Below are positions 25,419-33,363 of a stretch of 64,000 nucleotides of DNA, piece after piece. Under the pieces are notes generated by a model. It ran no database searches. It worked only from the letters and a program-made list of their open reading frames with translations, and was not told the DNA's origin. The translations under genes and the position numbers were made by a program. How positions within the stretch are numbered: position 1 is the first letter of the stretch; each line of letters begins with the position of its first letter. This DNA is from Polynucleobacter sp. AP-Titi-500A-B4 (GTDB lineage: Bacteria > Pseudomonadota > Gammaproteobacteria > Burkholderiales > Burkholderiaceae). The stretch is taken from contig NZ_CP061311.1 in the NCBI RefSeq assembly GCF_018688095.1, positions 310,001-374,000 on the forward strand, written 5' to 3'.

Positions 25419-26447
25419 TTAGGGCACTAGACTTAAGAACAGGTATTCAAAAAAGATGATCAAGTGAACCACACCTTGCAATAGGGTTGTTCTGCCAATG
25501 GCGAGTGTGAGTGCGCCAATAAAGAAGGTCAGATACATCAACGTCATATTCAGGGTGCTGATACCGAGGCTGAGCGGTAGATTAAAGTAAATGGCAATAG
25601 CAGCAATTGTGGGGATCGAAAGCCCGATACTGGCTAGCGCAGACCCTAAAGCCAGATTTAGACTGCTCTGCAGGCGATTGGCTTTGGCTGCTCGAACAGC
25701 AGCAAAACCTTCTGGTAAAAGTACCAACATCGCAATGGCAATGCCCACGATAGTCTTAGGCGCCCCAGCTGCATTAACTCCAGCTTCAATGGCTGGGCTC
25801 AGAAGTTCTGCCAATCCTACAACTACTATTAATGAGGCTATCAGTAGCGCAACGCTAACAGTAGTCTTAAGATTGCTAGGCTTAGGCGCATGAAAGTTGA
25901 TATCAGTTTTCTTTTCTTCAGTTTTAGGTAAGTAGTAGTCGCGGTGACTGACTGTCTGAAAAAATAAAAATGCTGCATATAGAGCAAAACAGGCAATGCC
26001 AGCAAAAGCCAATTGGCTCTTCGTAAAGTCTGGGCCTGGCGTACTAGTGGTCACAATAGGCATGACCAAAATAAAGGTCGCCAAAGCTGTTAATACCGCT
26101 AATGCTGAATTTGTACCCTCATTGCGAAAAGACATTTCATGATGGTGAAGGCCTCCAATAAAAATGCACAAGCCAATCACGCCATTAATCACAATCATCA
26201 CGGTGGCAAACACGGCATCGCGGGCGATAAATTCAGAGCCATCATGCCCAGTAAGCATCATGGAGATTATTAAAGAAACTTCAATGATAGTGACGCTGAT
26301 CGCTAGGATGAGAGCGCCATAGGGCTCACCCGTCTTGTGGGCCACGACCTCAGCATGATGAACGGCAGAAAGCACCCCTCCAATGAGAGCTATAGCCATG
26401 AGCACAATAAACCATGTTTGACTGGCTAGGGAGTGAAGCAGTTCCAT
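25419..26447 (-). CDS. chaA: ChaA-like calcium/proton (cation) antiporter
   Basis: A 342-residue membrane protein with about 11 helices in two related halves, as in the CaCA family. Key acidic helix segments are seen in both: ISVTIIEVSLIISMMLTGHD in the first and AIAMLVLLPEGFAAVRAAKA in the second. These glutamates are the expected cation site. ChaA-type proteins exchange Na+, K+ or Ca2+ for protons at the inner membrane. The gene stands alone, divergent from the CbiX gene with a 111-base gap that may hold both promoters. Confidence 0.82.
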   Translation of the reverse strand: MELLHSLASQTWFIVLMAIALIGGVLSAVHHAEVVAHKTGEPYGALILAISVTIIEVSLIISMMLTGHDGSEFIARDAVFATVMIVINGVIGLCIFIGGLHHHEMSFRNEGTNSALAVLTALATFILVMPIVTTSTPGPDFTKSQLAFAGIACFALYAAFLFFQTVSHRDYYLPKTEEKKTDINFHAPKPSNLKTTVSVALLIASLIVVVGLAELLSPAIEAGVNAAGAPKTIVGIAIAMLVLLPEGFAAVRAAKANRLQSSLNLALGSALASIGLSIPTIAAIAIYFNLPLSLGISTLNMTLMYLTFFIGALTLAIGRTTLLQGVVHLIIFFEYLFLSLVP

Positions 26448-26558
26448 AAAAGAGCCTTATCTAGGAAGAAACAAAAACACCATTGTGCATTTGCGGTTAA
26501 GCTTGTTAAATATAGATTAATTAATGATGTGAGTTTGTATTGGAGTTTATAGGTATTT

Positions 26559-26921
26559 ATGAAGGCAATCATTCTTTTTGGCCATGGCGCAAGAGATCCT
26601 CGTTGGCGTGAGCCCTTTGACCGACTCGCTACTTTATGGAGTGCGCAGCATGCAGGAACTCCAGTTGAGCTGGCCTTCTTAGAGATGATGCAACCCTCCC
26701 TAGATGAGGCAGTAGCCGCATTAAGCGCTCAGGGGGCAACTCAGATTACTGTGGTGCCCGTGTTTTTTGGTCAGGGTGGTCACCTGCGCAATGACTTTCC
26801 GGTATTGCTTGATTCCTGTCGGGAAAAATTCCCCCAAATTACTTTAAGCACGACGCCTGCTGTTGGCGAAGACTTGGCTGTCTTGCAGGCCATCATCGAC
26901 TTTGGCGTTAGAGCACTTTGA
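26559..26921 (+). CDS. Short CbiX/SirB-type sirohydrochlorin chelatase
   Basis: A 120-residue protein of the small CbiX class. IILFGHGARDPRW carries the first metal-binding His, and VVPVFFGQGGHLRNDFP carries the second active-site His. The small form usually works as a homodimer and inserts Fe2+ (siroheme) or Co2+ into sirohydrochlorin. The neighbouring cobA and cysI genes make the iron/siroheme role more likely. Its 3' end overlaps the 3' end of cobA, on the other strand, by 78 bases, an unusually long convergent overlap. Confidence 0.88.
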   Translation: MKAIILFGHGARDPRWREPFDRLATLWSAQHAGTPVELAFLEMMQPSLDEAVAALSAQGATQITVVPVFFGQGGHLRNDFPVLLDSCREKFPQITLSTTPAVGEDLAVLQAIIDFGVRAL

Positions 26922-27695
26922 GTCTTCGGATTCAGATTGTGTATCTTTAGTTCTTAAAGCTTCGCCCACCATAATTAAGGCTGGTGAGCTACTATCAAAC
27001 CAAGCATCTGCGTTGCCATCGGCTAACTCTGCAAGAGTGCTAGACCAAAGACGTTCACGAGGTGTACTCACGGCTTCTAAAATTTGCACAGGCGTATCTT
27101 GCTTGTGAGTACTACCATTATTTCCCTGGGTAATTAATTGTTGTGCAATCTGAGCGGCATCTTTACGTCCCATGTAATAGACAAGAGTGTCAGCGCTTGG
27201 ATTGGAAATAGGTTGCCCAGCAGTCAGGTTCTCGGCGCCTTGCGCTAATGTTACAAAAGCAACGCTTCTACTGATTCCGCGTAAAGTCAGTGATTGTTGA
27301 ATGCTTGCCGCGCCTGCAAGCGCTGCAGTAATGCCCGGTACTACTTGTACTTCAATGCCCGCATCTTTAAGTGCTTGTATTTCTTCATCGGCACGACCAA
27401 AGAGCATCGGGTCACCACCTTTAAGGCGAATCACCGTTTGGTATTTCTGGGCAGCATCGACTAAACGCTTATTAATAAATTGCTGTGCAGAAGAGAGCTT
27501 TCCACAACGTTTACCTACTGGAATAAGTTCTGCCTGCGGGCAAAGGGATAGCATTTCAGGCTCTACTAAAGCATCATGAAATACGATTTCTGCTTTTTCA
27601 AGCAGTTTTGCACCGCGCACTGTAATGAGATCGGCAGCCCCAGGGCCGGCACCCACTAAATATACTTTACTGAGGGATGGAAGATTGCTTTTCAT
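26844..27695 (-). CDS. cobA: Uroporphyrinogen-III C-methyltransferase (SUMT)
   Basis: A 283-residue enzyme. VYLVGAGPGAADLITVRGA near the N-terminus, FHDALVEPEM, VIRLKGGDPMLFGRADEE and GITAALAGAASIQQSLTLRG are the standard SUMT blocks that bind SAM and uroporphyrinogen III. It makes precorrin-2 for siroheme, the cofactor of the sulfite reductase encoded upstream on the same strand. The ATG just before KSNLPSLSK is chosen as start, 7 bases after the DUF934 stop. The C-terminal 50 residues after VGEALR are polar and unlike the family core; part of them is encoded by the overlap with cbiX. Confidence 0.92.
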   Translation of the reverse strand: MKSNLPSLSKVYLVGAGPGAADLITVRGAKLLEKAEIVFHDALVEPEMLSLCPQAELIPVGKRCGKLSSAQQFINKRLVDAAQKYQTVIRLKGGDPMLFGRADEEIQALKDAGIEVQVVPGITAALAGAASIQQSLTLRGISRSVAFVTLAQGAENLTAGQPISNPSADTLVYYMGRKDAAQIAQQLITQGNNGSTHKQDTPVQILEAVSTPRERLWSSTLAELADGNADAWFDSSSPALIMVGEALRTKDTQSESEDSKCSNAKVDDGLQDSQVFANSRRRA

Positions 27696-27702
27696 GCTCG
27701 AC

Positions 27703-28296
27703 TCAAGCTTCCAGTAAAGAGCGTTTGCCACGCCAACTGTTTTGCGTGGTGACGGTAAATAAATCAAATTGCTTTAGAGCGATATCCGTCTTTTGATCAG
27801 GACGTAGTGCAAAGCTATCAAAACCAACGCGAGCACCCTGCAATAGCTGGTCAATCAACACGTCACCTATCGCACGAATCTCGCCAGTCCACTGGAAGCG
27901 ATTACGCAGAATTGCTGCAGTACTAAAGCTTCTACCATCTCTGAAGATTGGGAAGTGAGCCGCAACTACTGGCCATAGGGTTTTACCTTGCTCAATCATG
28001 TCAGCATGCTTCAGAATATCTTCATCGGCAGCAAACCAGACGCCAATCTGACCTGCTTTCGCTTTTGCTAGTACATTTGCTTCGTTGTGATGGACTATCC
28101 ACCAACTAAATGGTACCAAGACATTCTTTTTGCTGTGCTCTAAATCTGGGAGCGTTGAATTCGCACCTTCATCTTTGTTTTTACTATTTTTGCCGCTCCA
28201 TATAAGCCATTCATTATTCTCGATGATTGGTTTGCTACCTTTAGGGAAATGCAAAATTTGATCATGTGCAGCAATGATTTGTGGATTGGCGCTCAT
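27703..28296 (-). CDS. DUF934 family protein (sulfite-reductase associated)
   Basis: A 197-residue protein whose second half has the DUF934 pattern: VWFAADEDI, VVAAHFPIFRDGRSFSTAAI, LRNRFQWTGEIRAIGDVLID and GFDSFALRP. Genes of this family regularly sit between cysI and cysH or cobA in proteobacteria and are thought to help sulfite/nitrite reduction, perhaps as electron-transfer partners; the biochemical role is not settled. Its start overlaps the cysI stop by 4 bases (ATGA), so translation is probably coupled. Confidence 0.88.
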   Translation of the reverse strand: MSANPQIIAAHDQILHFPKGSKPIIENNEWLIWSGKNSKNKDEGANSTLPDLEHSKKNVLVPFSWWIVHHNEANVLAKAKAGQIGVWFAADEDILKHADMIEQGKTLWPVVAAHFPIFRDGRSFSTAAILRNRFQWTGEIRAIGDVLIDQLLQGARVGFDSFALRPDQKTDIALKQFDLFTVTTQNSWRGKRSLLEA

Positions 28297-30020
28297 GATG
28301 TAGCCCCTGCAGATTGCGTCTTCTCTTTTTTCTTGGTGCTTTCGTCTTTATTTTTATATGCAGCCTCTTTGAAAGGTGTCACGCCGATTCTGCGAAAGGC
28401 ATCGATAAAGGACTCATCTTCACTGCGGTTATTGACGTAAGTATTAATGACATTAGTAATAACATCAGGAATCTCATCGGCATAGAAAGAAGGACCAATA
28501 ACCTTGCCAATAGCGGCATCATTACCTTGCTCACCACCTAAGGTAATTTGGTACCACTCTTCACCATCTTTATCGACACCCAAGACGCCGATATTGCCAA
28601 CATGGTGATGACCACAGGAGTTGATGCATCCCGAAATGTTCAAACTGATATCACCAAGATCAAATAGGTAATCCAAGTCATCAAAACGCTCTTGAATGGC
28701 TTTAGCAATTGGGAGGGATTTGGCATTAGCTAGAGAGCAGAAGTCACCGCCTGGGCAGGCGATGATATCGGTAAGTAAGCCAATATTTGGCAATGCTACT
28801 TTTTGCCTTTTGGCTTCTTGCCAAAGTTCATAGAGCTTAGATTGCTCAACATCAGCCAATACTAAGTTTTGTTCATGGGTTGCTCGTAATTCACCAAAAC
28901 TATACTGATCTGATAAATCGGCAATTGCTAACATCTGTGCGGTAGTGGCATCACCAGGCGCTACGGAGCCATGCGGTTTGAGTGACAAAACCACGCTGGC
29001 ATAACCAGGAATTTGATGAGGCTTCACATTGCGCTCTAACCATCTTGCAAATGCTGCTCTATCTGTTTCACTAGCGGTATTGATCACTTGCTCATTGGAG
29101 AGTTTTGGCAAGCTTTTATAAGCAGGCTTGGTAAAGTGTTTTGCAACACGATCCCACTCGGCTTTAGTGAAATTGTCTTCACCATTTTTGATATGGATCC
29201 ATTCACCTTCAACTTGTCGAGCAAACTCTTCAGGACTTAAAGCCTTAACCAAGATCTTGATGCGAGCCTTGTAAAGATTGTCTCTACGCCCAAAGCGGTT
29301 ATAGACCCGCAAGAGGGCTGTGAGGTAGCTTGGTAGTAGCTGCCATGGCAAATCTGTTTTGATCAGTGAGCCTAAAATTGGTGTGCGACCCATACCGCCA
29401 CCTGCATAGATATCTGCAGTCAGTTCACCATGATTGATGCTCGGACTTTTCTTGAGTTCAATACCAACATCATGGCAAAGCAATATAGTGCGATCTTCTT
29501 TTGCGCCATTGATGGCAAACTTAAATTTACGCGGTAAGTGTGCGAATTCAGGATGTAGTGTTGACCACTGACGGAGTAATTCACATATAGGTCGTGGATC
29601 AACATATTCATCACCAGCGACACCAGCAAATGCATCGCTCGTAATATTACGAATGCAGTTACCTGAAGTTTGAATGGCGTGCATCTCTACTTTGGCAAGC
29701 TCTGCCAAAATATCGGGAGTGTCTTCTAGTGTGACCCAGTTGAATTGAATGTTTTGACGAGTCGTGAAGTGACCGTAACCACGGTCGTACTTTTCGGCAA
29801 TGAGCGCCATGGTGCGCAATTGTTTGGAATTAAATAGACCATAAGGAATGGCAACCCGCAGCATATAGGCATGACGCTGGTGATAGAGGCCATTCTGCAG
29901 TCTTAAGGGCCGAAACTCTTCTTCCGCAAGGCTGCCATCAAGACGCCTAGCCACCTGGTCTCTAAATTGTGCAACCCTCTGATCTACAAGGGTTTGGTCA
30001 ATGTGGTCATATTTATACAT
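28293..30020 (-). CDS. cysI: Sulfite reductase hemoprotein subunit (CysI-like nitrite/sulfite reductase)
   Basis: A 575-residue siroheme/[4Fe-4S] enzyme. Two ferrodoxin-like nitrite/sulfite reductase repeats are visible. The cluster and siroheme ligands are the cysteines in CPGGDFCSLANAKS and NISGCINSCGHHHVGNIG (about residues 425-475). GHFTTRQNIQFNWV near residue 90 is another conserved block. The reaction is six-electron reduction of sulfite to sulfide in the cytoplasm (or nitrite to ammonia in relatives). It heads the cysI-DUF934-cobA unit. No flavoprotein subunit (cysJ) or cysH is adjacent. Transcription probably starts in the 178-base space shared with the divergent serine hydrolase. Confidence 0.92.
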   Translation of the reverse strand: MYKYDHIDQTLVDQRVAQFRDQVARRLDGSLAEEEFRPLRLQNGLYHQRHAYMLRVAIPYGLFNSKQLRTMALIAEKYDRGYGHFTTRQNIQFNWVTLEDTPDILAELAKVEMHAIQTSGNCIRNITSDAFAGVAGDEYVDPRPICELLRQWSTLHPEFAHLPRKFKFAINGAKEDRTILLCHDVGIELKKSPSINHGELTADIYAGGGMGRTPILGSLIKTDLPWQLLPSYLTALLRVYNRFGRRDNLYKARIKILVKALSPEEFARQVEGEWIHIKNGEDNFTKAEWDRVAKHFTKPAYKSLPKLSNEQVINTASETDRAAFARWLERNVKPHQIPGYASVVLSLKPHGSVAPGDATTAQMLAIADLSDQYSFGELRATHEQNLVLADVEQSKLYELWQEAKRQKVALPNIGLLTDIIACPGGDFCSLANAKSLPIAKAIQERFDDLDYLFDLGDISLNISGCINSCGHHHVGNIGVLGVDKDGEEWYQITLGGEQGNDAAIGKVIGPSFYADEIPDVITNVINTYVNNRSEDESFIDAFRRIGVTPFKEAAYKNKDESTKKKEKTQSAGATS

Positions 30021-30198
30021 AGCCCACGATTGTCAGGGTTATTCTATATTCATCCAAATACTTAAAAATTGATCTTATATAACTTAGAGATATATAGGCT
30101 GGAAATAGACCCCGATCCCTAAAAGTCTGCTTCAATAGGCCTAAATCTTAAAAAAGAGGGCGCAAGCTAGGCCCCAAAACATCAAAAACGGAGACAGC

Positions 30199-31488
30199 AT
30201 GAAAAAATTCCAACAAATTGGCTTGGCCGCCGCCCTCAGCTTCGGACTAATGACGACTGGTGCAGGTTTTGCCGCAGATACCTCAAAAGCACCTTTGCCT
30301 CTCAGTAGCACTCCTGGCCAAGGATTTACCCAGGAAGGTCTCAAACGAATTGATGCGTTCTTTGCTGATCAAATTGCTGCTAACAATATGCCCGGTGCCG
30401 TATTGGCGGTTGCCAAGAATGGCAAGTTAGTCATTTTTAAACCTTATGGATATTTGGATAAAGCCAACAACAAACCTATGACAACGGATGCCATCTTTAA
30501 TTTGGCATCGATGACTAAGGTGATGGCTGCTGTAGGCGGACTCACTTTTTATGAAGAAGGGAAGTTGCCGCTCAATGCACCGATCTCTAATTGGCTTCCG
30601 CAATTTAAAGACATGAAAGTAGGCAAGATTGATGCTGACGGCAATCTCACTACCGTATCAGCAAAAAATCCCATTACTGTTCAAGATCTCATGCGCCATA
30701 CCAATGGTCTCACTTATGGCGGTCGTGGCGCAACACCAGTACATAAGTTTTATCCAGCAGGCTCAGCGCCCGCAGCCGTTCAATACAATGCCCAAGAATT
30801 TATTGATAAGTTAGCCAGTGCACCATTGCTCTATGAGCCAGGCACTGCATGGGATTATGGTTTTGGTTTGGATGTGCTCGGCATCATTGAGGAAAAGATT
30901 GCCGGTAAACCTTTGGGCGCAGTCATGCAGGAGCGTATTTGGAATAAAGTCGGAATGCCAAATACCACTTTTGACTTGGCTGAAAAAGATCGTGCTCGCT
31001 TAGCGCAACCCTTGCCGATTGACCCGCTTACTGGTAAGCCACAAAAGGTTGATATTCATACACAGAAGGTGAAATTTGATTGCGGTGGCTCATGTGCCTA
31101 TTCCACTGCGGGTGACTACATTCGCTTTGGTCAAATGCTGCTCAATGGTGGCAGTCTTGAAGGTAAGAAAGTATTGGGTCCGCAGACAGTAGCATTTATG
31201 ACATCAAACCACTTAAACAAAGATATTAAAAATAATGTCGGCGGTACTGAGCCAGGTCGCGTAGGTTATGGCTTCGGTTTGGGTGTAGCAGTTCGCACTG
31301 ATAGAGGCTTGTCAGCGATTAACGGCAACGTTGGCGATTTCACCTGGAACGGCGCATACGGAACCATCTTTTGGGCAGACCCTAAAGAACAAATGGTGGT
31401 GGTCATGATGGGTGTAGCGCCAGGCGAAATACGTAAGGTACATCGTGAGCAATTGAATGCTGTGATTTATGGCGCATTGGAGAAGTAA
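30199..31488 (+). CDS. Exported class C beta-lactamase-like serine hydrolase
   Basis: A 429-residue protein with a signal peptide (MKKFQQIGLAAALSFGLM, cleavage near AGFAAD). The nucleophile motif Ser-x-x-Lys is in NLASMTKVMA (S104, K107). A conserved WDYGFGLDVLG segment stands where the Tyr motif is expected, and GDFTWNGAYGTIFWADP near the C-terminus resembles the W-x-G-x-x-G-T block of esterase-type members (EstB, LovD group). It therefore looks like a periplasmic esterase or transpeptidase-like hydrolase rather than a resistance enzyme. A strong terminator follows. The 178 bases before it are shared with cysI on the other strand. Confidence 0.85.
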   Translation: MKKFQQIGLAAALSFGLMTTGAGFAADTSKAPLPLSSTPGQGFTQEGLKRIDAFFADQIAANNMPGAVLAVAKNGKLVIFKPYGYLDKANNKPMTTDAIFNLASMTKVMAAVGGLTFYEEGKLPLNAPISNWLPQFKDMKVGKIDADGNLTTVSAKNPITVQDLMRHTNGLTYGGRGATPVHKFYPAGSAPAAVQYNAQEFIDKLASAPLLYEPGTAWDYGFGLDVLGIIEEKIAGKPLGAVMQERIWNKVGMPNTTFDLAEKDRARLAQPLPIDPLTGKPQKVDIHTQKVKFDCGGSCAYSTAGDYIRFGQMLLNGGSLEGKKVLGPQTVAFMTSNHLNKDIKNNVGGTEPGRVGYGFGLGVAVRTDRGLSAINGNVGDFTWNGAYGTIFWADPKEQMVVVMMGVAPGEIRKVHREQLNAVIYGALEK

Positions 31489-31548
31489 TGAAAAGTTATA
31501 AGAACAGCTAAACCTGACCACTCCAATTGAGTGGATATTCCCTTCTTT

Positions 31549-31590
31549 AAAATTAGCGCAAGCACTAAAAATGCTTGCGCTAATTTTTTT
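31549..31590 (+). terminator. Rho-independent terminator after the serine hydrolase
   Basis: A long stem, aaattagcgcaagca pairing with tgcttgcgctaattt, encloses a 7-base loop and runs into a T-tract. It lies 60 bases past the serine hydrolase stop. Confidence 0.88.
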
Positions 31591-31657
31591 ATCCAACACA
31601 TTTATTTCTGGAGATCGATATGACATAACTTTTTAACAAGAATTTGAGGAATTTGTT

Positions 31658-31975
31658 ATGTCACGAACAGTTAGACGTAAAAATCAGCGGCATGAATATG
31701 TATGGGTTTTAAAAGATTGGGACTTATTTATTAAAGGAGGCCCAAGTATTCGTCATGATCAACACTCGCCCGCTGGAAGAAAAGCAATTGCTATCTTTCA
31801 CTCTGACAAAGAAATCACTATGGGAAGTGGGGCGCCGCGATGGTATCGCAAGATATTTGATCGGCGTCGGCGCACCAGAAACGACAGAGTGATGCGGCAA
31901 TGGCTCGGAAACCATGATTTTGATCCCGTCTTTGAAGCTAGCCACAAGCATGAGGCCAATTGGTCTTGGTGGTGA
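31658..31975 (+). CDS. Small basic hypothetical protein
   Basis: A 105-residue protein rich in Arg, Trp and His. It starts MSRTVRRKNQRHEYVWVLKD, has a very basic segment RKIFDRRRRTRNDRVMRQ around residues 68-85, and ends in WSWW. No known domain is recognised. A GAGGAA-like ribosome binding site (ttgaggaatttgtt) precedes the ATG. It stands alone between a terminator and a toxin-antitoxin pair, a setting common for accessory or phage-derived genes. The basic patches suggest nucleic-acid binding, but this is only an inference. Confidence 0.6.
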   Translation: MSRTVRRKNQRHEYVWVLKDWDLFIKGGPSIRHDQHSPAGRKAIAIFHSDKEITMGSGAPRWYRKIFDRRRRTRNDRVMRQWLGNHDFDPVFEASHKHEANWSWW

Positions 31976-32035
31976 TTTGATCGTTTTTTAATTATAAAAA
32001 GGGGTTGCTTGAGAGAAGATTTTGATTGTTTTGGG

Positions 32036-32407
32036 CTATGAGGGCTTGCTTACGCTGCGTAACCATTTATCAATAACTTGATGGTTTAATTCATGTTTTT
32101 CAAACATGCTAATAATTTTGATGTGGGATTCCTTCGGAGTTGCATATATTCGAAAGCCATTTAAGCGCAAAAAAGTATCCATTGCGGCAAACGCAAGCCT
32201 TTTGTTTCCATCTACAAATGGATGGTTGATGGCGAGGCTTTCGAATAGGGCTGCTGCTTGGCTAATGACATCGTTATAGTAGCCAGATTGAGCTCGATAA
32301 AGCGCTGCTTCTAGAGCGTTTCTATCTCTAACTCCAGTCGATCCGCCAAATCTATTAATTAAGACCTCATGCATCAACATGAGGTCTTCGAGCGAGGGGT
32401 AAATCAC
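32036..32407 (-). CDS. doc: Doc-type toxin (Fic/Doc family)
   Basis: A 123-residue protein with the Fic-fold active-site loop HPFVDGNKRLAFAAM (His62 to Arg70). Length and the start IYPSLEDLMLMHEVLI fit the death-on-curing toxin family. Phage P1 Doc inactivates EF-Tu by phosphorylation; related Fic proteins transfer AMP, and the loop here (DGNKR rather than P1's DANKR) does not decide which. Its ATG overlaps the antitoxin stop, the usual toxin-antitoxin arrangement, on the minus strand. Confidence 0.88.
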   Translation of the reverse strand: MIYPSLEDLMLMHEVLINRFGGSTGVRDRNALEAALYRAQSGYYNDVISQAAALFESLAINHPFVDGNKRLAFAAMDTFLRLNGFRIYATPKESHIKIISMFEKHELNHQVIDKWLRSVSKPS

Positions 32408-32637
32408 TACTTGGCCAGCTCTTTATAAAGCTCTTCAAACTCCTGCAAGCTTTGTGCAAAGTGAGACATTACCTTTCGACTATTGATTGCAATCCCTTTT
32501 TTGCTGAGATAGTCGCGGAATGCTTCATCCAAAACTGCATGAAATTTCCGACCCTCTGCGTCAGCAATCTGATGAAGAACATTTAAAATCTCAGGGTTGG
32601 CCTGAGAGGAAAATTTGCTTAAATTTATAGTGCCCAT
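32407..32637 (-). CDS. Antitoxin partner of the Doc toxin
   Basis: A 76-residue protein starting MGTINLSKFSSQANPEIL. The segment ILNVLHQIADAEGRKFHAVL resembles ribbon-helix-helix DNA-binding antitoxins, and the acidic C-terminus (FEELYKELAK) is the likely toxin-binding tail. It does not look like classical Phd. The ATG chosen is the one followed by conserved-looking sequence; an upstream in-frame start would add 17 residues and cover the operator. It overlaps the toxin start by one base. It is expected to repress the operon through the palindrome just upstream. Confidence 0.8.
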   Translation of the reverse strand: MGTINLSKFSSQANPEILNVLHQIADAEGRKFHAVLDEAFRDYLSKKGIAINSRKVMSHFAQSLQEFEELYKELAK

Positions 32638-32663
32638 GGGCTTTCTCCACTTTTTCAGTATTA

Positions 32664-32691
32664 TTCTTGAAAATTCTTGAAAAATCAAGAA
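32664..32691. promoter_or_regulatory. Putative toxin-antitoxin operator
   Basis: A perfect inverted repeat ttcttga-aaaa-tcaagaa (32674-32691) is preceded by another direct copy of ttcttga at 32664-32670. It lies 27-54 bases upstream of the antitoxin start, where autorepression by antitoxin or complex is expected. The function is inferred from position and symmetry. Confidence 0.6.
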
Positions 32692-32718
32692 ATAATAAGG
32701 CCACTAGAACAGCGTGGT

Positions 32719-33090
32719 TTACAACCCGTGTTCCCGATAGTGCCTGTATAAGTTAGCAATTGACGCAAACCCCAGAGTCACAATCAGTACTGCAAATAGG
32801 TATTCAGTGCTGAGGTGGTTAAAGACCTTCAGCTGAATGAGTATCGCGGCTGCTATAAAAACACCAATCGATCCAAAGGCTACTAGTTTGAAATTGGGTA
32901 TAAATGCGCCCAAGGTGATTGCAACAAATACTAAATAGAGTTCTGAAACCAATTGGTCTGCAGTAACAAAAATAGAATTGGTTAATTCTGGGTTAGTAAA
33001 TTTTCCCAAAACGGCAATGGTCAGAATGCTAGCTAAGATCGCAAAGTTCAACTTTGCTTTGGACAGAATGGCTTTCAGTTGATCGTTCAT
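32719..33090 (-). CDS. Small membrane protein, unknown function
   Basis: A 123-residue protein with four predicted hydrophobic helices (about residues 15-29, 48-62, 68-88 and 96-110) and a short charged end NLYRHYREHGL. No family is recognised. It is followed in gene order by the toxin-antitoxin pair and preceded by another small membrane protein gene 5 bases upstream on the same strand; those two probably share a transcript. Nothing in the sequence points to a substrate. Confidence 0.6.
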   Translation of the reverse strand: MNDQLKAILSKAKLNFAILASILTIAVLGKFTNPELTNSIFVTADQLVSELYLVFVAITLGAFIPNFKLVAFGSIGVFIAAAILIQLKVFNHLSTEYLFAVLIVTLGFASIANLYRHYREHGL

Positions 33091-33095
33091 ATTGC

Positions 33096-33329
33096 TCAGG
33101 CTAATGGAGCGCCATTGCCATTAAAGACCAGGCTAATGCCAAGCCATAAGAGAATGAAGGCAACAAGTACGGTGAAGCCAATTTTCTTGAGGAAATATTC
33201 CAGGCTATCCATATAAGCTTCATCATTACGACCAAACCATTGATCAAATCGTTTCCAAACTAGGCGACCTACCACTAGGGGTAGCAACATCGCAACAATG
33301 CCTAAGATGACGGTAAGGGTGGTATCCAT
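33096..33329 (-). CDS. Small membrane protein, unknown function
   Basis: A 77-residue protein with two hydrophobic helices (TVILGIVAMLLPLVVGRLVW and a second near residues 51-70) joined by a charged loop FDQWFGRNDEAYMDSLEYF. It ends VFNGNGAPLA. No family recognised. Its stop is 5 bases before the start of the next small membrane protein, suggesting a two-gene unit that may act together. Confidence 0.6.
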   Translation of the reverse strand: MDTTLTVILGIVAMLLPLVVGRLVWKRFDQWFGRNDEAYMDSLEYFLKKIGFTVLVAFILLWLGISLVFNGNGAPLA

Positions 33330-33363
33330 ATAAAACTTCTTTCTACTGTATTTGTTGGCTTAT

